Source: Reyranella sp. CPCC 100927 (GTDB taxonomy: Bacteria > Pseudomonadota > Alphaproteobacteria > Reyranellales > Reyranellaceae). From it: DNA of 64,000 nt. The stretch lies in NCBI RefSeq assembly GCF_007859315.1, contig NZ_VOHA01000030.1:21632-85631 (forward strand). The letters are read 5' to 3'. The notes under the pieces were generated by a model. That model was not told where the DNA came from and did not search any database. It was given only the letters and a program-made list of their open reading frames with translations. Positions 50,934-59,734 of this stretch are shown here, piece after piece. Made by a program: the position numbers and the translations under genes. Positions within the stretch are counted from its first letter, which is position 1, and the number at the start of each line of letters is the position of its first letter.

Positions 50934-53066
50934 ATGGCGTTAGCAGCGCAGCCGGAGCGTCGGGGTCGGGGGACGCCGCCGTTGGTCCGCGGACCAACCC
51001 AATTGGATGTCACCACGGTTCCCCGACTTGAGCTGATGCTGGCCGGTGCACCGCTGCCGATCGTCAGCCGCAAGGCACGCGCGCTGATCGCTTATCTGGC
51101 GATCAGCGACCAGGTCGAAACCCGCGAACGACTGGTCGGCCTGTTCTGGAGCGAAACCCCGGAGGAAAAGGCACGCGCCTCGCTGCGCCAGGTGATCCAT
51201 GAAATCCGCGAAGCGTTCCGCGCGGCCGATTTCGACGGGTTCCTGATCGACAAACGGTCATTGTCGCTGGATCGCACCCGCCTGACCGTCGATCTCAAGG
51301 ACATCGTCGCCGCGGCCGACAACGGCCACGCCCATCCCAAACTGGTCGACACCGCGCGCCTGCCGGAAACACTCCTACAAGATTATGACAACGTCGATCC
51401 GGCGTTCCGGACTTGGTTGCAGGCGAAGCGCCAGACGCTGCAGGACCGCTTGTTGCGCGGCCTCGAGGCCAGCATGCGCACGGCCGCCGATGCGTCGCTG
51501 CGCGAAGCGGTTGCCAATGCGATCATGCACCTCGACCCGAGCCACGAGGAGGCCTGCCGGCACCTCATCCAGGCGCGTGCCGACCGCGGCGATTTCGGCG
51601 CCGCACTGCGGCTGTACAAGGGCCTGTGGGATCTTCTGGAAAGCGAGTTCGACGTCGAGCCGTCGGCGGAGACGCAGAAGCTGGTGGTCGGCATCCGCAG
51701 CTTGATGACGCCGGATGACCAGTTCACCGCCTTCCGGACGTCGCCGCCCGAAGAAACGCCGGGGCAGGCCGACCACGCGCCCGGCAGCCCCGCACTGTTG
51801 CCATTGCAGAGCGCGCCGGTGCACGCGCCGCCGCGGAACATGGTCATCACCATCGGTGCTTTCGATATCGACGGCACCAGCCCGGACCAGCGCTATCTGG
51901 TTCACGGTTTCCGCCTCGAGCTTGTCGCCAGCCTGGTGCGCTTTCGCGAGTGGTACGTACGTGACGATTCGCAGGACGGCGCTGCCGGCGTCGCCCGCCC
52001 CGACGCCACGGCGCAGTACCGCATCGATGCCAGCGCGCTTACGACACCCCATGCCATTCGCCTGGTCCTGACGCTGCGCGATACGCAGACCGGCATCTTT
52101 GTCTGGAGCGACCGCTACGACATCACGCTCGCCAACTGGTTCGAGGCACAGCAAGCCATCATCCGGCGCATCGCCGTTTCGCTGAACGTCCACGTCTCCG
52201 TCAACCGGCTCAACCGCGTGGCGAGCGAACCCGGCATCCCGCCCGATATCTATGATCGCTGGCTGCGCGCCCAGGTGATCATTCGCAGCTTCAGTCCCGG
52301 GGAGTGGAAGCAGACGGCCGAGATCTTCCAGGCCACCATCGCCGAGGCGCCGCACTTCTCGCCGGCCTACAGCAGCCTGGCGCAGATCAACACCGGCGCG
52401 CATATCGCACAGCCCGGTCTCTTCCGCACATCCGAACGGGAACAGGAGGCGCTGCGGCTGGCCCGCATGGCGGTTCAGCTCGACCCTGTCGACTCGCGCG
52501 CGCAGTTGGCCCTGGGCTGGGCGCTGCAGATGGCCGGCAGCCACTCCAGTGCCGAGATCCACATGGGCCTCGCCACCGAACTCAACGAAAACGATCCCTG
52601 GGTATTGATCTCCGCGGCGCTGTCCTATGGCTTCGCCGGCCAATCGGCGCGCGCCAATGACCTCGCGCACCAGGCCCGGCTGATCGCACCCTCACCGTTT
52701 CGCACGCACTGGGTGTACGAATCGACCGTGAGCTTCCTCGGCGGCGACGACGAGGGCTGCGTGGCGGCCAGCCAGCGTTCGGGCGACGCTGTCCTGAGCA
52801 ACGTCGCGTGGCGCGCGGCGGCCCTGTACCACCTCGGCCGAATCGACGACGCACGGCGCGACCTGCGCGCCTTCCTGGATGCCTTGCGGCCGCAGTGGAA
52901 AGGCGCCCTGGCGGCGACCGACCTCAACCTGTTCCGCTGGCTGCTGCACCTCTATCCCATCGCCCATGCGGACGACTGGCGCCGCCTGCGCGATGGCCTG
53001 GTGGGTGCCGGCGCGCCGGATGCCGGCGCGATCGAGCATCGCGCCGCCTGGCGCGATCTCATGTAG
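50934..53066 (+). CDS. BTAD/SARP-type regulator with TolB-like and TPR domains
   Basis: A 710-residue regulator. Residues ~30-110 form an OmpR-type winged helix ('SRKARALIAYLAISDQVETR'), ~130-270 a bacterial transcriptional activation domain with TPR-like helices, ~300-440 a TolB-like domain ('VITIGAFDIDGTSPDQRYLV', 'LTLRDTQTGIFVWSDRYD') and the rest TPR repeats ('AVQLDPVDSRAQLALGWAL'). This architecture is common in alphaproteobacterial one-component regulators. Start at 50934. Targets are unknown; nearest candidates are the YcaO gene and the peroxidase cluster. Confidence 0.85.
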   Translation: MALAAQPERRGRGTPPLVRGPTQLDVTTVPRLELMLAGAPLPIVSRKARALIAYLAISDQVETRERLVGLFWSETPEEKARASLRQVIHEIREAFRAADFDGFLIDKRSLSLDRTRLTVDLKDIVAAADNGHAHPKLVDTARLPETLLQDYDNVDPAFRTWLQAKRQTLQDRLLRGLEASMRTAADASLREAVANAIMHLDPSHEEACRHLIQARADRGDFGAALRLYKGLWDLLESEFDVEPSAETQKLVVGIRSLMTPDDQFTAFRTSPPEETPGQADHAPGSPALLPLQSAPVHAPPRNMVITIGAFDIDGTSPDQRYLVHGFRLELVASLVRFREWYVRDDSQDGAAGVARPDATAQYRIDASALTTPHAIRLVLTLRDTQTGIFVWSDRYDITLANWFEAQQAIIRRIAVSLNVHVSVNRLNRVASEPGIPPDIYDRWLRAQVIIRSFSPGEWKQTAEIFQATIAEAPHFSPAYSSLAQINTGAHIAQPGLFRTSEREQEALRLARMAVQLDPVDSRAQLALGWALQMAGSHSSAEIHMGLATELNENDPWVLISAALSYGFAGQSARANDLAHQARLIAPSPFRTHWVYESTVSFLGGDDEGCVAASQRSGDAVLSNVAWRAAALYHLGRIDDARRDLRAFLDALRPQWKGALAATDLNLFRWLLHLYPIAHADDWRRLRDGLVGAGAPDAGAIEHRAAWRDLM

Positions 53067-53100
53067 CGGCCGGGTGATCGCGGCGCACCGGATGCCGGCA

Positions 53101-53502
53101 TCAGACGCACAGCGAGATGCAGTAGTCACCGATCCTCTCGCTATGAAAGTCCTTGCGCGCCTTCTTTCCTGCCGGCGTGTCCGGGAACTGAAGCTGCGGT
53201 GCCCCGAAACGCTCCGGATAGAACGGGGGAAGCGGATAGGCGCCGCCATTCTCCAGCTGCTGCTCGGCATCCTTCAGCATGTCGGCGGGTGGCAGGTGGA
53301 TCGTCAGCACTTCCTTCTGGTGCTGAACGAAGACGACACCCTCGACATAAGACGGTATCTGCACGGTCACCTGGCGCGCCGCGCATTGATCGCGAAACGC
53401 CGCGAGGGACGTCGGCCTGGTGCCGGGGTCCTTGGCCCATTGCTTCACCAGTTCGCCGAACTTCACAAAGCTTCCAGTTACCGTGACCCGATCGATGGCC
53501 AT
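53101..53502 (-). CDS. Hypothetical protein downstream of the haem peroxidase
   Basis: A 133-residue soluble protein, no family recognised. It has an N-terminal 'TVTGSFVKFGELVKQWAKD', an amphipathic middle ('VVFVQHQKEVLTIHLPPADM') and two Cys near the end ('DYCISLCV'). Start at 53502, 49 nt after the peroxidase stop, so both are co-transcribed. The tail cysteines could form a disulfide or bind metal. Function unknown. Confidence 0.7.
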   Translation of the reverse strand: MAIDRVTVTGSFVKFGELVKQWAKDPGTRPTSLAAFRDQCAARQVTVQIPSYVEGVVFVQHQKEVLTIHLPPADMLKDAEQQLENGGAYPLPPFYPERFGAPQLQFPDTPAGKKARKDFHSERIGDYCISLCV

Positions 53503-53551
53503 GTTCTCTCTCCCGTTCGCTTGACGTGGAACGCTTGAACAGTCGATGCCG

Positions 53552-55300
53552 CTAGAGGAACGCCGGTGTCGTTCCGGCCTCATCCAGTCCGTGCATTCGC
53601 GCCGTGGCCTTGATCATGTCCGCCATCGTGCGAATGCCCGCAATGCTGTTCAGTCTGTCCGGTGGTATTCGCCCGCCCACCAGACGCGTGACGATCTCGT
53701 TCAGGCCCGTACGCCCTTCATCGGCGACAAGGCGCTCCTGCGCCAGGGCACCGATGATGACATCTGCGACAATCCCAGAGGCGACCGGACCGAACCGCCG
53801 GCCTTCCGAAGCCGGATCATGCCAGGCCTCGAACAGCAGGAAGAACGGCAGCGGCGGGTCTTTGACCAGCGCCTCGACATCGCCCGACGGCAGGAGATCA
53901 CCCGGAGGCATCGACTCGTTGAGCCAAGCGCTCAGCGCCGCCTCCCGCTTCTCCCGGTCGGCAACCCAGGACTCCTGGAAGAACCGCCCCAGTCGCGGCA
54001 TGTCGCGGAGCCGTTCGACAAGCGCCGGTACCGACCAGAGCCCGGCGAACGCCGCGCTCAGCATGTCGCGATAGGCGAGGCCGATCCTGTCGGTTTCGTC
54101 GAATGCCGGAAAGACTCCGGGGTGCAGGAACTGGGTGCTGTAGAATGGCCGGATACGCCGACTGAGATTGGGCTGCACCTCACCCATGTCGAAGAAGAGC
54201 GACCACGCCACCGCCCAGTCGAACGTGAACGGCATGGCTTGGGGACGACGTTTCGATGTCTGATCGAGAATGTCCTGCAAGGAGAACTTGGAGGCTTCGT
54301 TACCGTTGATCAGATACCGGGGCCGCACCATGGCGTGGCCCAGCCGGAAAGCACCATATGAAAACTCCAGCGGGATGCGGCCGTCAAAAGGCTCGATCAG
54401 CGGAGCGTCGCTGTCTTTGTATGCCTCAGCCACCGCTGGATGAAGGATCAACGGCAACAGGTCGCGCCGTATGATCTCGCGATACACCAGCGTCGTGATG
54501 CATCGCGCCAGAGCATAGCGTCCGAACGCCGGATCGCCGCCATCAGGGACCGCGTCTGCCGGCGAGGCTTGCTCGAGCAGCGCGACGATGCCGTTGTGAA
54601 AAAGATGAAACACCGTCGTCAGCTGCGACAGGATCGCGTGGTCATCGTTGCGGATATCGGCGATCACCACGTCAGGCAACCCCGCCGACGGTTCTTCCTG
54701 CGATGATGCGATGTTGATCCGGGCAAGATCGCGAAACGGACATTTCTGATCGCCGCTTTGCATCGAACCCAGGCGGAGGTAAGCGGAAGTCTGCGCCTCA
54801 TCCCCAGCTACAGGCGGCGATGCTTGCCTGTAGATCAGCGGCAGGCCCGCGGGGCCATCGCCGTAGAGCGTCTGCAGCGCCAGAGACTGGGTACGATTGT
54901 TGTGCAAGGCGAGGCGACCGTCGCCGACCATCGACAGGGATGCCGCGCTTTGGACGAGGTCGTGAGCGACAAGCTGCAGAAGGTATGTGTAGCCGGCCGG
55001 CACCTTGGTGTTGTTCAGTTCGTCGGTCGGATCGGTCGGGTCTTCGAAAAATTTGGCCTCCGCTGCCGTTGGCGGTCGTTCCAACATGGCTGACAGCCTG
55101 CCAATCGTGGCGCGCAAGGCCTTCAGCTGCGCCGCGTCATCGAGATCGACCGGCCGACCATCATAGTGGAAGGGGCGGAAGCGCGGATCTCCCGCAAGCA
55201 GATGACGAAAGCCCCTGCCGGCCGCGTTCCCGGCCGGCGCCGTGGGCGCCAGCAGGTGCTTCCCGAGAACGGCCAGCGACTGTGGTCCATGTCCTGCCAT
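53552..55300 (-). CDS. Animal-type haem peroxidase family protein
   Basis: A 582-residue member of the peroxidase-cyclooxygenase (animal haem peroxidase) superfamily. Seen: distal 'YLLQLVAHDLVQSAASL' (His for the distal haem side), 'FGRYALARCITTLVYREIIR' followed by 'DLLPLIL', and the proximal 'LEFSYGAFRLGHAMVRPRY' (His to haem iron). No signal peptide. Bacterial members are uncommon and may oxidise fatty acids or halides. Start at 55300 follows GGGAGGG. It is divergent from the 55494 and LuxR genes and heads a two-gene operon with 53101. Confidence 0.88.
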   Translation of the reverse strand: MAGHGPQSLAVLGKHLLAPTAPAGNAAGRGFRHLLAGDPRFRPFHYDGRPVDLDDAAQLKALRATIGRLSAMLERPPTAAEAKFFEDPTDPTDELNNTKVPAGYTYLLQLVAHDLVQSAASLSMVGDGRLALHNNRTQSLALQTLYGDGPAGLPLIYRQASPPVAGDEAQTSAYLRLGSMQSGDQKCPFRDLARINIASSQEEPSAGLPDVVIADIRNDDHAILSQLTTVFHLFHNGIVALLEQASPADAVPDGGDPAFGRYALARCITTLVYREIIRRDLLPLILHPAVAEAYKDSDAPLIEPFDGRIPLEFSYGAFRLGHAMVRPRYLINGNEASKFSLQDILDQTSKRRPQAMPFTFDWAVAWSLFFDMGEVQPNLSRRIRPFYSTQFLHPGVFPAFDETDRIGLAYRDMLSAAFAGLWSVPALVERLRDMPRLGRFFQESWVADREKREAALSAWLNESMPPGDLLPSGDVEALVKDPPLPFFLLFEAWHDPASEGRRFGPVASGIVADVIIGALAQERLVADEGRTGLNEIVTRLVGGRIPPDRLNSIAGIRTMADMIKATARMHGLDEAGTTPAFL

Positions 55301-55493
55301 GTGCCCTCCCACGCCCCTGGGCCAGCCTTTCCGCCACTCTATGGACGGCAGCGTAAATGCACTGTGAATCGCTGCAAACCGCAAGCCACGCGCCCATGCC
55401 GCCACGCACTCACGCTGCGTTTACGCATCCTGCGGCTCAATGCGGGTGGGCCGATGACAGGCCCGGAACGCCGCAGCAGACGTCGGGGACGGC

Positions 55494-55874
55494 ATGAACG
55501 ACTTTTCGATCCTAATGCAGAACCGGCTGCAGTTCTCCGCCTGCCACACGCCCGACCAGCCGACAACAGAGCCCCAGGTCGAACGCCTGCGCGTCACGCT
55601 GCGCGGCAACCTGCTGACCATCGCCGCGGCGCCAGCCTCGGGCGACATCGGCAACACGCTCTATGCCCGTCGGACCGTTGCCCTGGAGGGCGCCGCCGTT
55701 TTCATGATCCTGCCCGGACTGCCTGCCGGAACCACCGATCCGAACTTCTTCAAGGCCATCGGCTCGGTCGTCGTCTTCGACAGCCCCGGACCGCGACGCC
55801 TGAAGGTCGTTGGCATCGATACCCTCACCAAGGCTTGTCGCGGCTGGATCTTCGATGCCGTCGAGATCGCCTGA
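55494..55874 (+). CDS. Hypothetical protein divergent to the haem peroxidase
   Basis: A 126-residue protein of unknown family, with beta-strand-rich sequence ('VERLRVTLRGNLLTIAAAPA', 'GAAVFMILPGLPAGTTDP', 'AIGSVVVFDSPGPRRLKVVG'). Two Cys ('FSACHTPD', 'TKACRGW'). No signal peptide. It is followed 49 nt later by the LuxR regulator, so possibly co-expressed. Confidence 0.6.
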   Translation: MNDFSILMQNRLQFSACHTPDQPTTEPQVERLRVTLRGNLLTIAAAPASGDIGNTLYARRTVALEGAAVFMILPGLPAGTTDPNFFKAIGSVVVFDSPGPRRLKVVGIDTLTKACRGWIFDAVEIA

Positions 55875-55923
55875 CAATCCGACGTGGCATTTCACGAGCA
55901 TCGCTGCCTTGGAGGAATATGTC

Positions 55924-56847
55924 ATGGGTGGCCTCAACAATCACACCGCCTGGCGCGCCCGCAGCATCGATGCGGCCAGCAGCGGCCGCCCGCTCCGTGA
56001 TGTTTCCATCGAACCCGCGCCGGAAATGACCCGACTGGGACTGAATCAGGTCGGGTACGTTTTGGAATTCATGCCAGGGCCGGCGCTGCTGCTGGATGTT
56101 CACCACCGCGTCGTGCACGCCAATCCGGCGGCCACGACCCTGTTGCGGGAAGGTGACGGACTCCATCTGGATCGCGCCGGTTGCCTGCGCCCGGTGGCGG
56201 CGCTGCCGGCCGAAGGCAAAGCCCTAAACCGGTGCTTTGCCGCAGCCCTGTCCGCCAAACCGACGGACGACACGCACGTGCACGGCCCCGTGCGCCTGTC
56301 CCGGCCGTCTGGCCGCGCTGCACTCCTGGTCCTGGCTGCGTCCATGCTGCCGGCTCCCGTCGCGAGTGAGAGGGCGAGCAGTGGTCAGCTGGCACTGGTG
56401 TTGATCGTCGACCCCGAACCCCAGCTGCGCAACGTCGAGGCGGTGCTGCAGTCGGCGGCAGGCCTTACGCCGACGGAGGCCCGCGTGGCGGCCCTGGTGG
56501 GTGGCGGCTTCGGCGGACCGCAGACAGCGGCGCGATTGAAGGTGTCGACGCCAACCATGAAGAGCCATCTCGGCAGTTGCTTCGAGAAGCTGGGTGTCCA
56601 TTCCCAGGTCGGCCTTGCCCGTCTGCTCTGCGGCCTGCCGGCGGTGGCGTCGCCGATCGCAATCAAGCGAACGCAGGGCTGCGCAAGGCGCACCACGCTA
56701 CCGGCGAGCGACGGCGCGGACGAGCAACATCCACAGGCCGCGGCGGTGTGTTCGCTTGTGGCGCCGGCCCAATGCTACTGCGCCGATAGCCCGCACGATC
56801 CCGATCGACGCGCCTCGCCGGTCCCTACGCCGTCGGCTTGTACTTGA
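55924..56847 (+). CDS. LuxR family regulator with PAS-like sensor
   Basis: A 307-residue protein. Residues ~45-160 look PAS-like ('PALLLDVHHRVVHANPAATT'), and ~190-250 form the LuxR helix-turn-helix ('GLTPTEARVAALVGGGFGG', 'TAARLKVSTPTMKSHLGSCF'). A basic, disordered tail of ~55 residues follows, and its final codons and stop fall inside a displaced copy of another gene's 3' end (56825..56867). The tail may therefore be recent. Start at 55924 follows GGAGGA. It may control the peroxidase cluster. Confidence 0.85.
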   Translation: MGGLNNHTAWRARSIDAASSGRPLRDVSIEPAPEMTRLGLNQVGYVLEFMPGPALLLDVHHRVVHANPAATTLLREGDGLHLDRAGCLRPVAALPAEGKALNRCFAAALSAKPTDDTHVHGPVRLSRPSGRAALLVLAASMLPAPVASERASSGQLALVLIVDPEPQLRNVEAVLQSAAGLTPTEARVAALVGGGFGGPQTAARLKVSTPTMKSHLGSCFEKLGVHSQVGLARLLCGLPAVASPIAIKRTQGCARRTTLPASDGADEQHPQAAAVCSLVAPAQCYCADSPHDPDRRASPVPTPSACT

Positions 56848-56867
56848 TGGTGCAGCCGTGGGCCTGG
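56825..56867 (-). repeat. Displaced copy of the 58051 thioredoxin gene 3' end
   Basis: 42 of 43 bases match 58051..58093, from the TAG stop through the codons for the C-terminal 'GCTIKYKPTA'. It is on the same strand as the original, 26 bp past the DUF3500 stop, and overlaps the LuxR 3' end on the other strand. Confidence 0.85.
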
Positions 56868-56892
56868 CGTTCGCCCACCCTCGATGCGGCGA

Positions 56893-58023
56893 TCAGCGGT
56901 GCGGCTGCCGGCGATAGTGGTCGCCCAGCGCGTCGCGGCCGAAATCGGCGACCAGGTCGCGCCAGACCGAGTGGACGTGGTTGGCATCGTCCTGGCTGTT
57001 GTCGAGTTCGACCAGCGTCGTCGCACCCTGCAGCCGGAAATAGTACGCGCGGCCTTCATCCAGCGGGCCGGCCCAGGCGAAGCGCATGGTGGCAGCACCG
57101 ACCTCCATCACCCGGCGCCGCTGCATGGCAGCAACGTCGGGCGCCAGTGCCTCAAGAAAACCGCCGATGATCGCCAGGGCCCGATTGCGGGCCGCCTCGT
57201 CCATGTCCGCCAGCGCCAGGCCACGGGGCGCCCCCAGGTCGCGCTCGCGGCCGGGACCGGCAACGATGTCGCCCAGACTGCGTTCAGCGATTGTCGCGGT
57301 GCGGCGCGCGGAGTCCGGCAGGCCGCGGACCAGCGCGCGCCCGAGATCCTCGACGGCACCCATCAGGCGGAAACCATCCGACGTGCGCGCCGGATTGGCC
57401 CCCCAGAACGCCGGCGTCACGGCAATGCGATCAGGCGCGATGACGGCAAAGTTCAGCGACAGGTGATGGCCTTCGAAGCGCCAACCCCAGGGATACGCGC
57501 CGGGTGCACCGAAGATGGTCAGCGCGTAGTTGTCAGGATCGCGCCAGGCGCCCTGGTGTTGCCGCAAGACACCTTCGAGATGGCGCACGCCCTGAATGCG
57601 GGCAACGCCGGCGCTGCCCAGGCCGCTGTCCAACAGCGCCATCGCCCGCGCACGCTGGCTTTCCGACATGTCGCGCAGCGCAAGCCCGCGGCGTGACCGC
57701 GGCACGTAGTGCCAGTTCTCGCGCTCGCCATCGCCGAAGGTGACGATGGCGCGCTCCCGCCGCGGCGCATCAAGCTCGGCCAGCCAGTCCATCGCCGCGC
57801 GCGCCATGCGTTCAACGACCTGTGCCTTCGCCGTCACCGGCGTGAGCGGTGCCAGAAGACTCGTCCCGGCTGCGAGAATGGCCCTGCGTGTCGGCGGCGC
57901 CCGATGCCCGGACGCCCCGTGGTCGTGCGGATAGGCATGACGGGCGTGACCGTGACCATCGTCGTGGGTGTCGGGACCTTCGGTCCCATGGGAATGCGGT
58001 CCGATCACGCCATCGTGGGGCAT
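56893..58023 (-). CDS. DUF3500 family protein, Tat-exported, His-rich N-terminus
   Basis: A 376-residue DUF3500 protein. Before the Tat signal ('PTRRAILAAGTSLLAPL') the first 40 residues are His/Asp/Gly-rich ('GPDTHDDGHGHARHAYPHDH'), suited to metal binding. Mature motifs include 'VTFGDGERENWHYVPRSR', 'FGAPGAYPWGWRFEGHHLS' and 'WAGPLDEGRAYYFRLQG', which define the family. Function is not established. It sits 27 nt downstream of the thioredoxin-like gene on the same strand, and a copy of that gene's 3' end lies beyond it, suggesting insertion or duplication. Confidence 0.88.
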   Translation of the reverse strand: MPHDGVIGPHSHGTEGPDTHDDGHGHARHAYPHDHGASGHRAPPTRRAILAAGTSLLAPLTPVTAKAQVVERMARAAMDWLAELDAPRRERAIVTFGDGERENWHYVPRSRRGLALRDMSESQRARAMALLDSGLGSAGVARIQGVRHLEGVLRQHQGAWRDPDNYALTIFGAPGAYPWGWRFEGHHLSLNFAVIAPDRIAVTPAFWGANPARTSDGFRLMGAVEDLGRALVRGLPDSARRTATIAERSLGDIVAGPGRERDLGAPRGLALADMDEAARNRALAIIGGFLEALAPDVAAMQRRRVMEVGAATMRFAWAGPLDEGRAYYFRLQGATTLVELDNSQDDANHVHSVWRDLVADFGRDALGDHYRRQPHR

Positions 58024-58050
58024 GCCGTGCCCTCCGGGCGACGGGTTGCG

Positions 58051-58695
58051 CTACGCCGTCGGCTTGTACTTGATGGTGCAGCCGTAGGCCTGGGTCACCG
58101 CGTGGGTGATCGGCTGTCCTGCCGCATGCTGACGCAGCGCATCCTTCACGTAGGGCGTCGCCTTGGGCACATCGGCCAGGTCGGTGGAGCGGATGCTGTC
58201 GATGCCGCCGAGATAGATCAGGGTGCCCTTGCCGTCGATGATGGCCATGGTCGGCGTGACGCGCGCATCGTAGGCGCGGCCGATGATGCCGTCCGGATCG
58301 AGCAGAACCGCGGCCGGCACCGCATTGCGCGCCTTGCTGAGATCGTTGGCCTGAGCAGCGCTGACATAGCCTTGCGAATCCGGCATCGAGGAGATCACGC
58401 TCAGCCACACAACTCCGCCGGTCGCCGCGTCCTTCTGCAGCGCCTGCATGTTGCCGGAGCGATAGTGCTTGGCGACATAGGGGCACTCGTGGTTGGTCCA
58501 TTCCAGGACCACGGTCTTGCCGCGGTAGTCGGCGAGCTTGTAGGGCTTGCCGTCGCTACCGACGCCGCTGAAAGCCGGCGACGGCGCACCGACCTGCGGC
58601 TTGGCCCAAACGACGCCGGGCACGGCCAGCGTTGCCGCCGCGCCGCCCAATGCCAAGAGCGACGTGCGGCGAGTGAAAAGCGTTGAACGTGTCAT
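58051..58695 (-). CDS. Exported thioredoxin-like redoxin with single active Cys
   Basis: A 214-residue protein with a Tat-like signal ('FTRRTSLLALGGAAATLAVPG') and a thioredoxin/AhpC fold. The active region is 'VLEWTNHECPYVAKHYRSG' with one Cys (CPYV). The cis-Pro line is 'DARVTPTMAIIDGKGTLIYL', and a second Cys lies near the C-terminus ('AYGCTIKYKP'). Members of this group act in the periplasm on thiols; the second Cys may resolve. It follows the DsbD-alpha gene by 26 nt, which may supply electrons. Confidence 0.88.
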   Translation of the reverse strand: MTRSTLFTRRTSLLALGGAAATLAVPGVVWAKPQVGAPSPAFSGVGSDGKPYKLADYRGKTVVLEWTNHECPYVAKHYRSGNMQALQKDAATGGVVWLSVISSMPDSQGYVSAAQANDLSKARNAVPAAVLLDPDGIIGRAYDARVTPTMAIIDGKGTLIYLGGIDSIRSTDLADVPKATPYVKDALRQHAAGQPITHAVTQAYGCTIKYKPTA

Positions 58696-58721
58696 GAGAC
58701 CGGCCTCCTGCGTGGGGTGAA

Positions 58722-59573
58722 CTAGGGTGCCGCCGGCTGCGCGGCGAGCTGAAAAGCCTCGGTATGCTGCGTGCCATCGCTGCGCTGGCGGGTGATCGCC
58801 AGCACGCCGCGCATGATCGTCACGGACGCCGCGGGAAGCTGGGTGACCGGCATGGCAAGCGCCACATCGTTGTCTGTCGGCTGCAGGACCTGTGGCGCCG
58901 AATGATCGACCAAATCGCCGCGCTCGGGAAAGAAGTAGACCCCGCTGACGCGGCCGTCCGCCGCACCCAGCGACGCCACCGGCACATGCAAGGTCAGGCT
59001 CTGCGCCGTCCTGGCGAACGACGCCGACGTGATCGACGGCAATGGCGGTACCCGCTTCTGCAGGCTGTGCGCGCCGGCCGGCGCCGCGCCCGCCGCGACC
59101 GGCACACGAAGCGCAAAGCGTCCCGTCTCGGGGACGCACACCTTTTCGCAGACCAGCCAGGTCGCCTCGGCGTCGATCTGAAGGTCGGAACCAGCGATCA
59201 CCGCCGCCGCTGGGATCGTGGTGATCAGGACCACGTCGCCGTGGTGGCCATAGCTGATGATGCCGGCGGCATCGATCCGCTCGGGCACCGGCCACACGTC
59301 GGGACCTTTGATATCCGTGCCCCGTACATGCAACACCACCGATGCCGGCTCGCCCGAATCGCCGGGATTGCGCCAGTAGGTGTGCCAGCCCGGCTTAAGC
59401 TGCAGGTGCAGGACGATGGGCAGCGCCGCGCCCGGTGCCGCCGTGCCATCCGCGACCAGCGTGGCGCGGGTGCGGTCCGTGACAACCGGCGCCGATTCGA
59501 TCTGCGCCCATGCCGGCGCGATCGCCATCGCCAGAGCCGACACGATCGCTGCACCGGTCCATCCGCTTGCCAT
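58722..59573 (-). CDS. DsbD alpha (N-terminal) domain protein
   Basis: A 283-residue exported protein that is a stand-alone DsbD N-terminal (DsbC-binding) domain. It has a signal peptide ending 'MAIAPAWAQ', then 'LKPGWHTYWRNPGDSGEPAS' and the redox pair in 'ATWLVCEKVCVPETGRFALR'. It lacks the membrane and gamma domains of the full DsbD at 45508, so it must hand electrons on by another partner. It precedes the thioredoxin-like gene in one transcript, indicating a periplasmic thiol relay. Confidence 0.88.
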   Translation of the reverse strand: MASGWTGAAIVSALAMAIAPAWAQIESAPVVTDRTRATLVADGTAAPGAALPIVLHLQLKPGWHTYWRNPGDSGEPASVVLHVRGTDIKGPDVWPVPERIDAAGIISYGHHGDVVLITTIPAAAVIAGSDLQIDAEATWLVCEKVCVPETGRFALRVPVAAGAAPAGAHSLQKRVPPLPSITSASFARTAQSLTLHVPVASLGAADGRVSGVYFFPERGDLVDHSAPQVLQPTDNDVALAMPVTQLPAASVTIMRGVLAITRQRSDGTQHTEAFQLAAQPAAP

Positions 59574-59734
59574 GTACCACTCCGACGATACCGATCCTCA
59601 GTGCCCATGGTCTGCGGGGCCATGCCACGGGGTCAACTCACGCAGTCGCGATTGCGGCGCGATGGCTGATTGCGGCGTGCAGCCCCACACACTATGGTCG
59701 CCGCCCACTTGCTCGGACGCGAGGCAAAGCAGCC

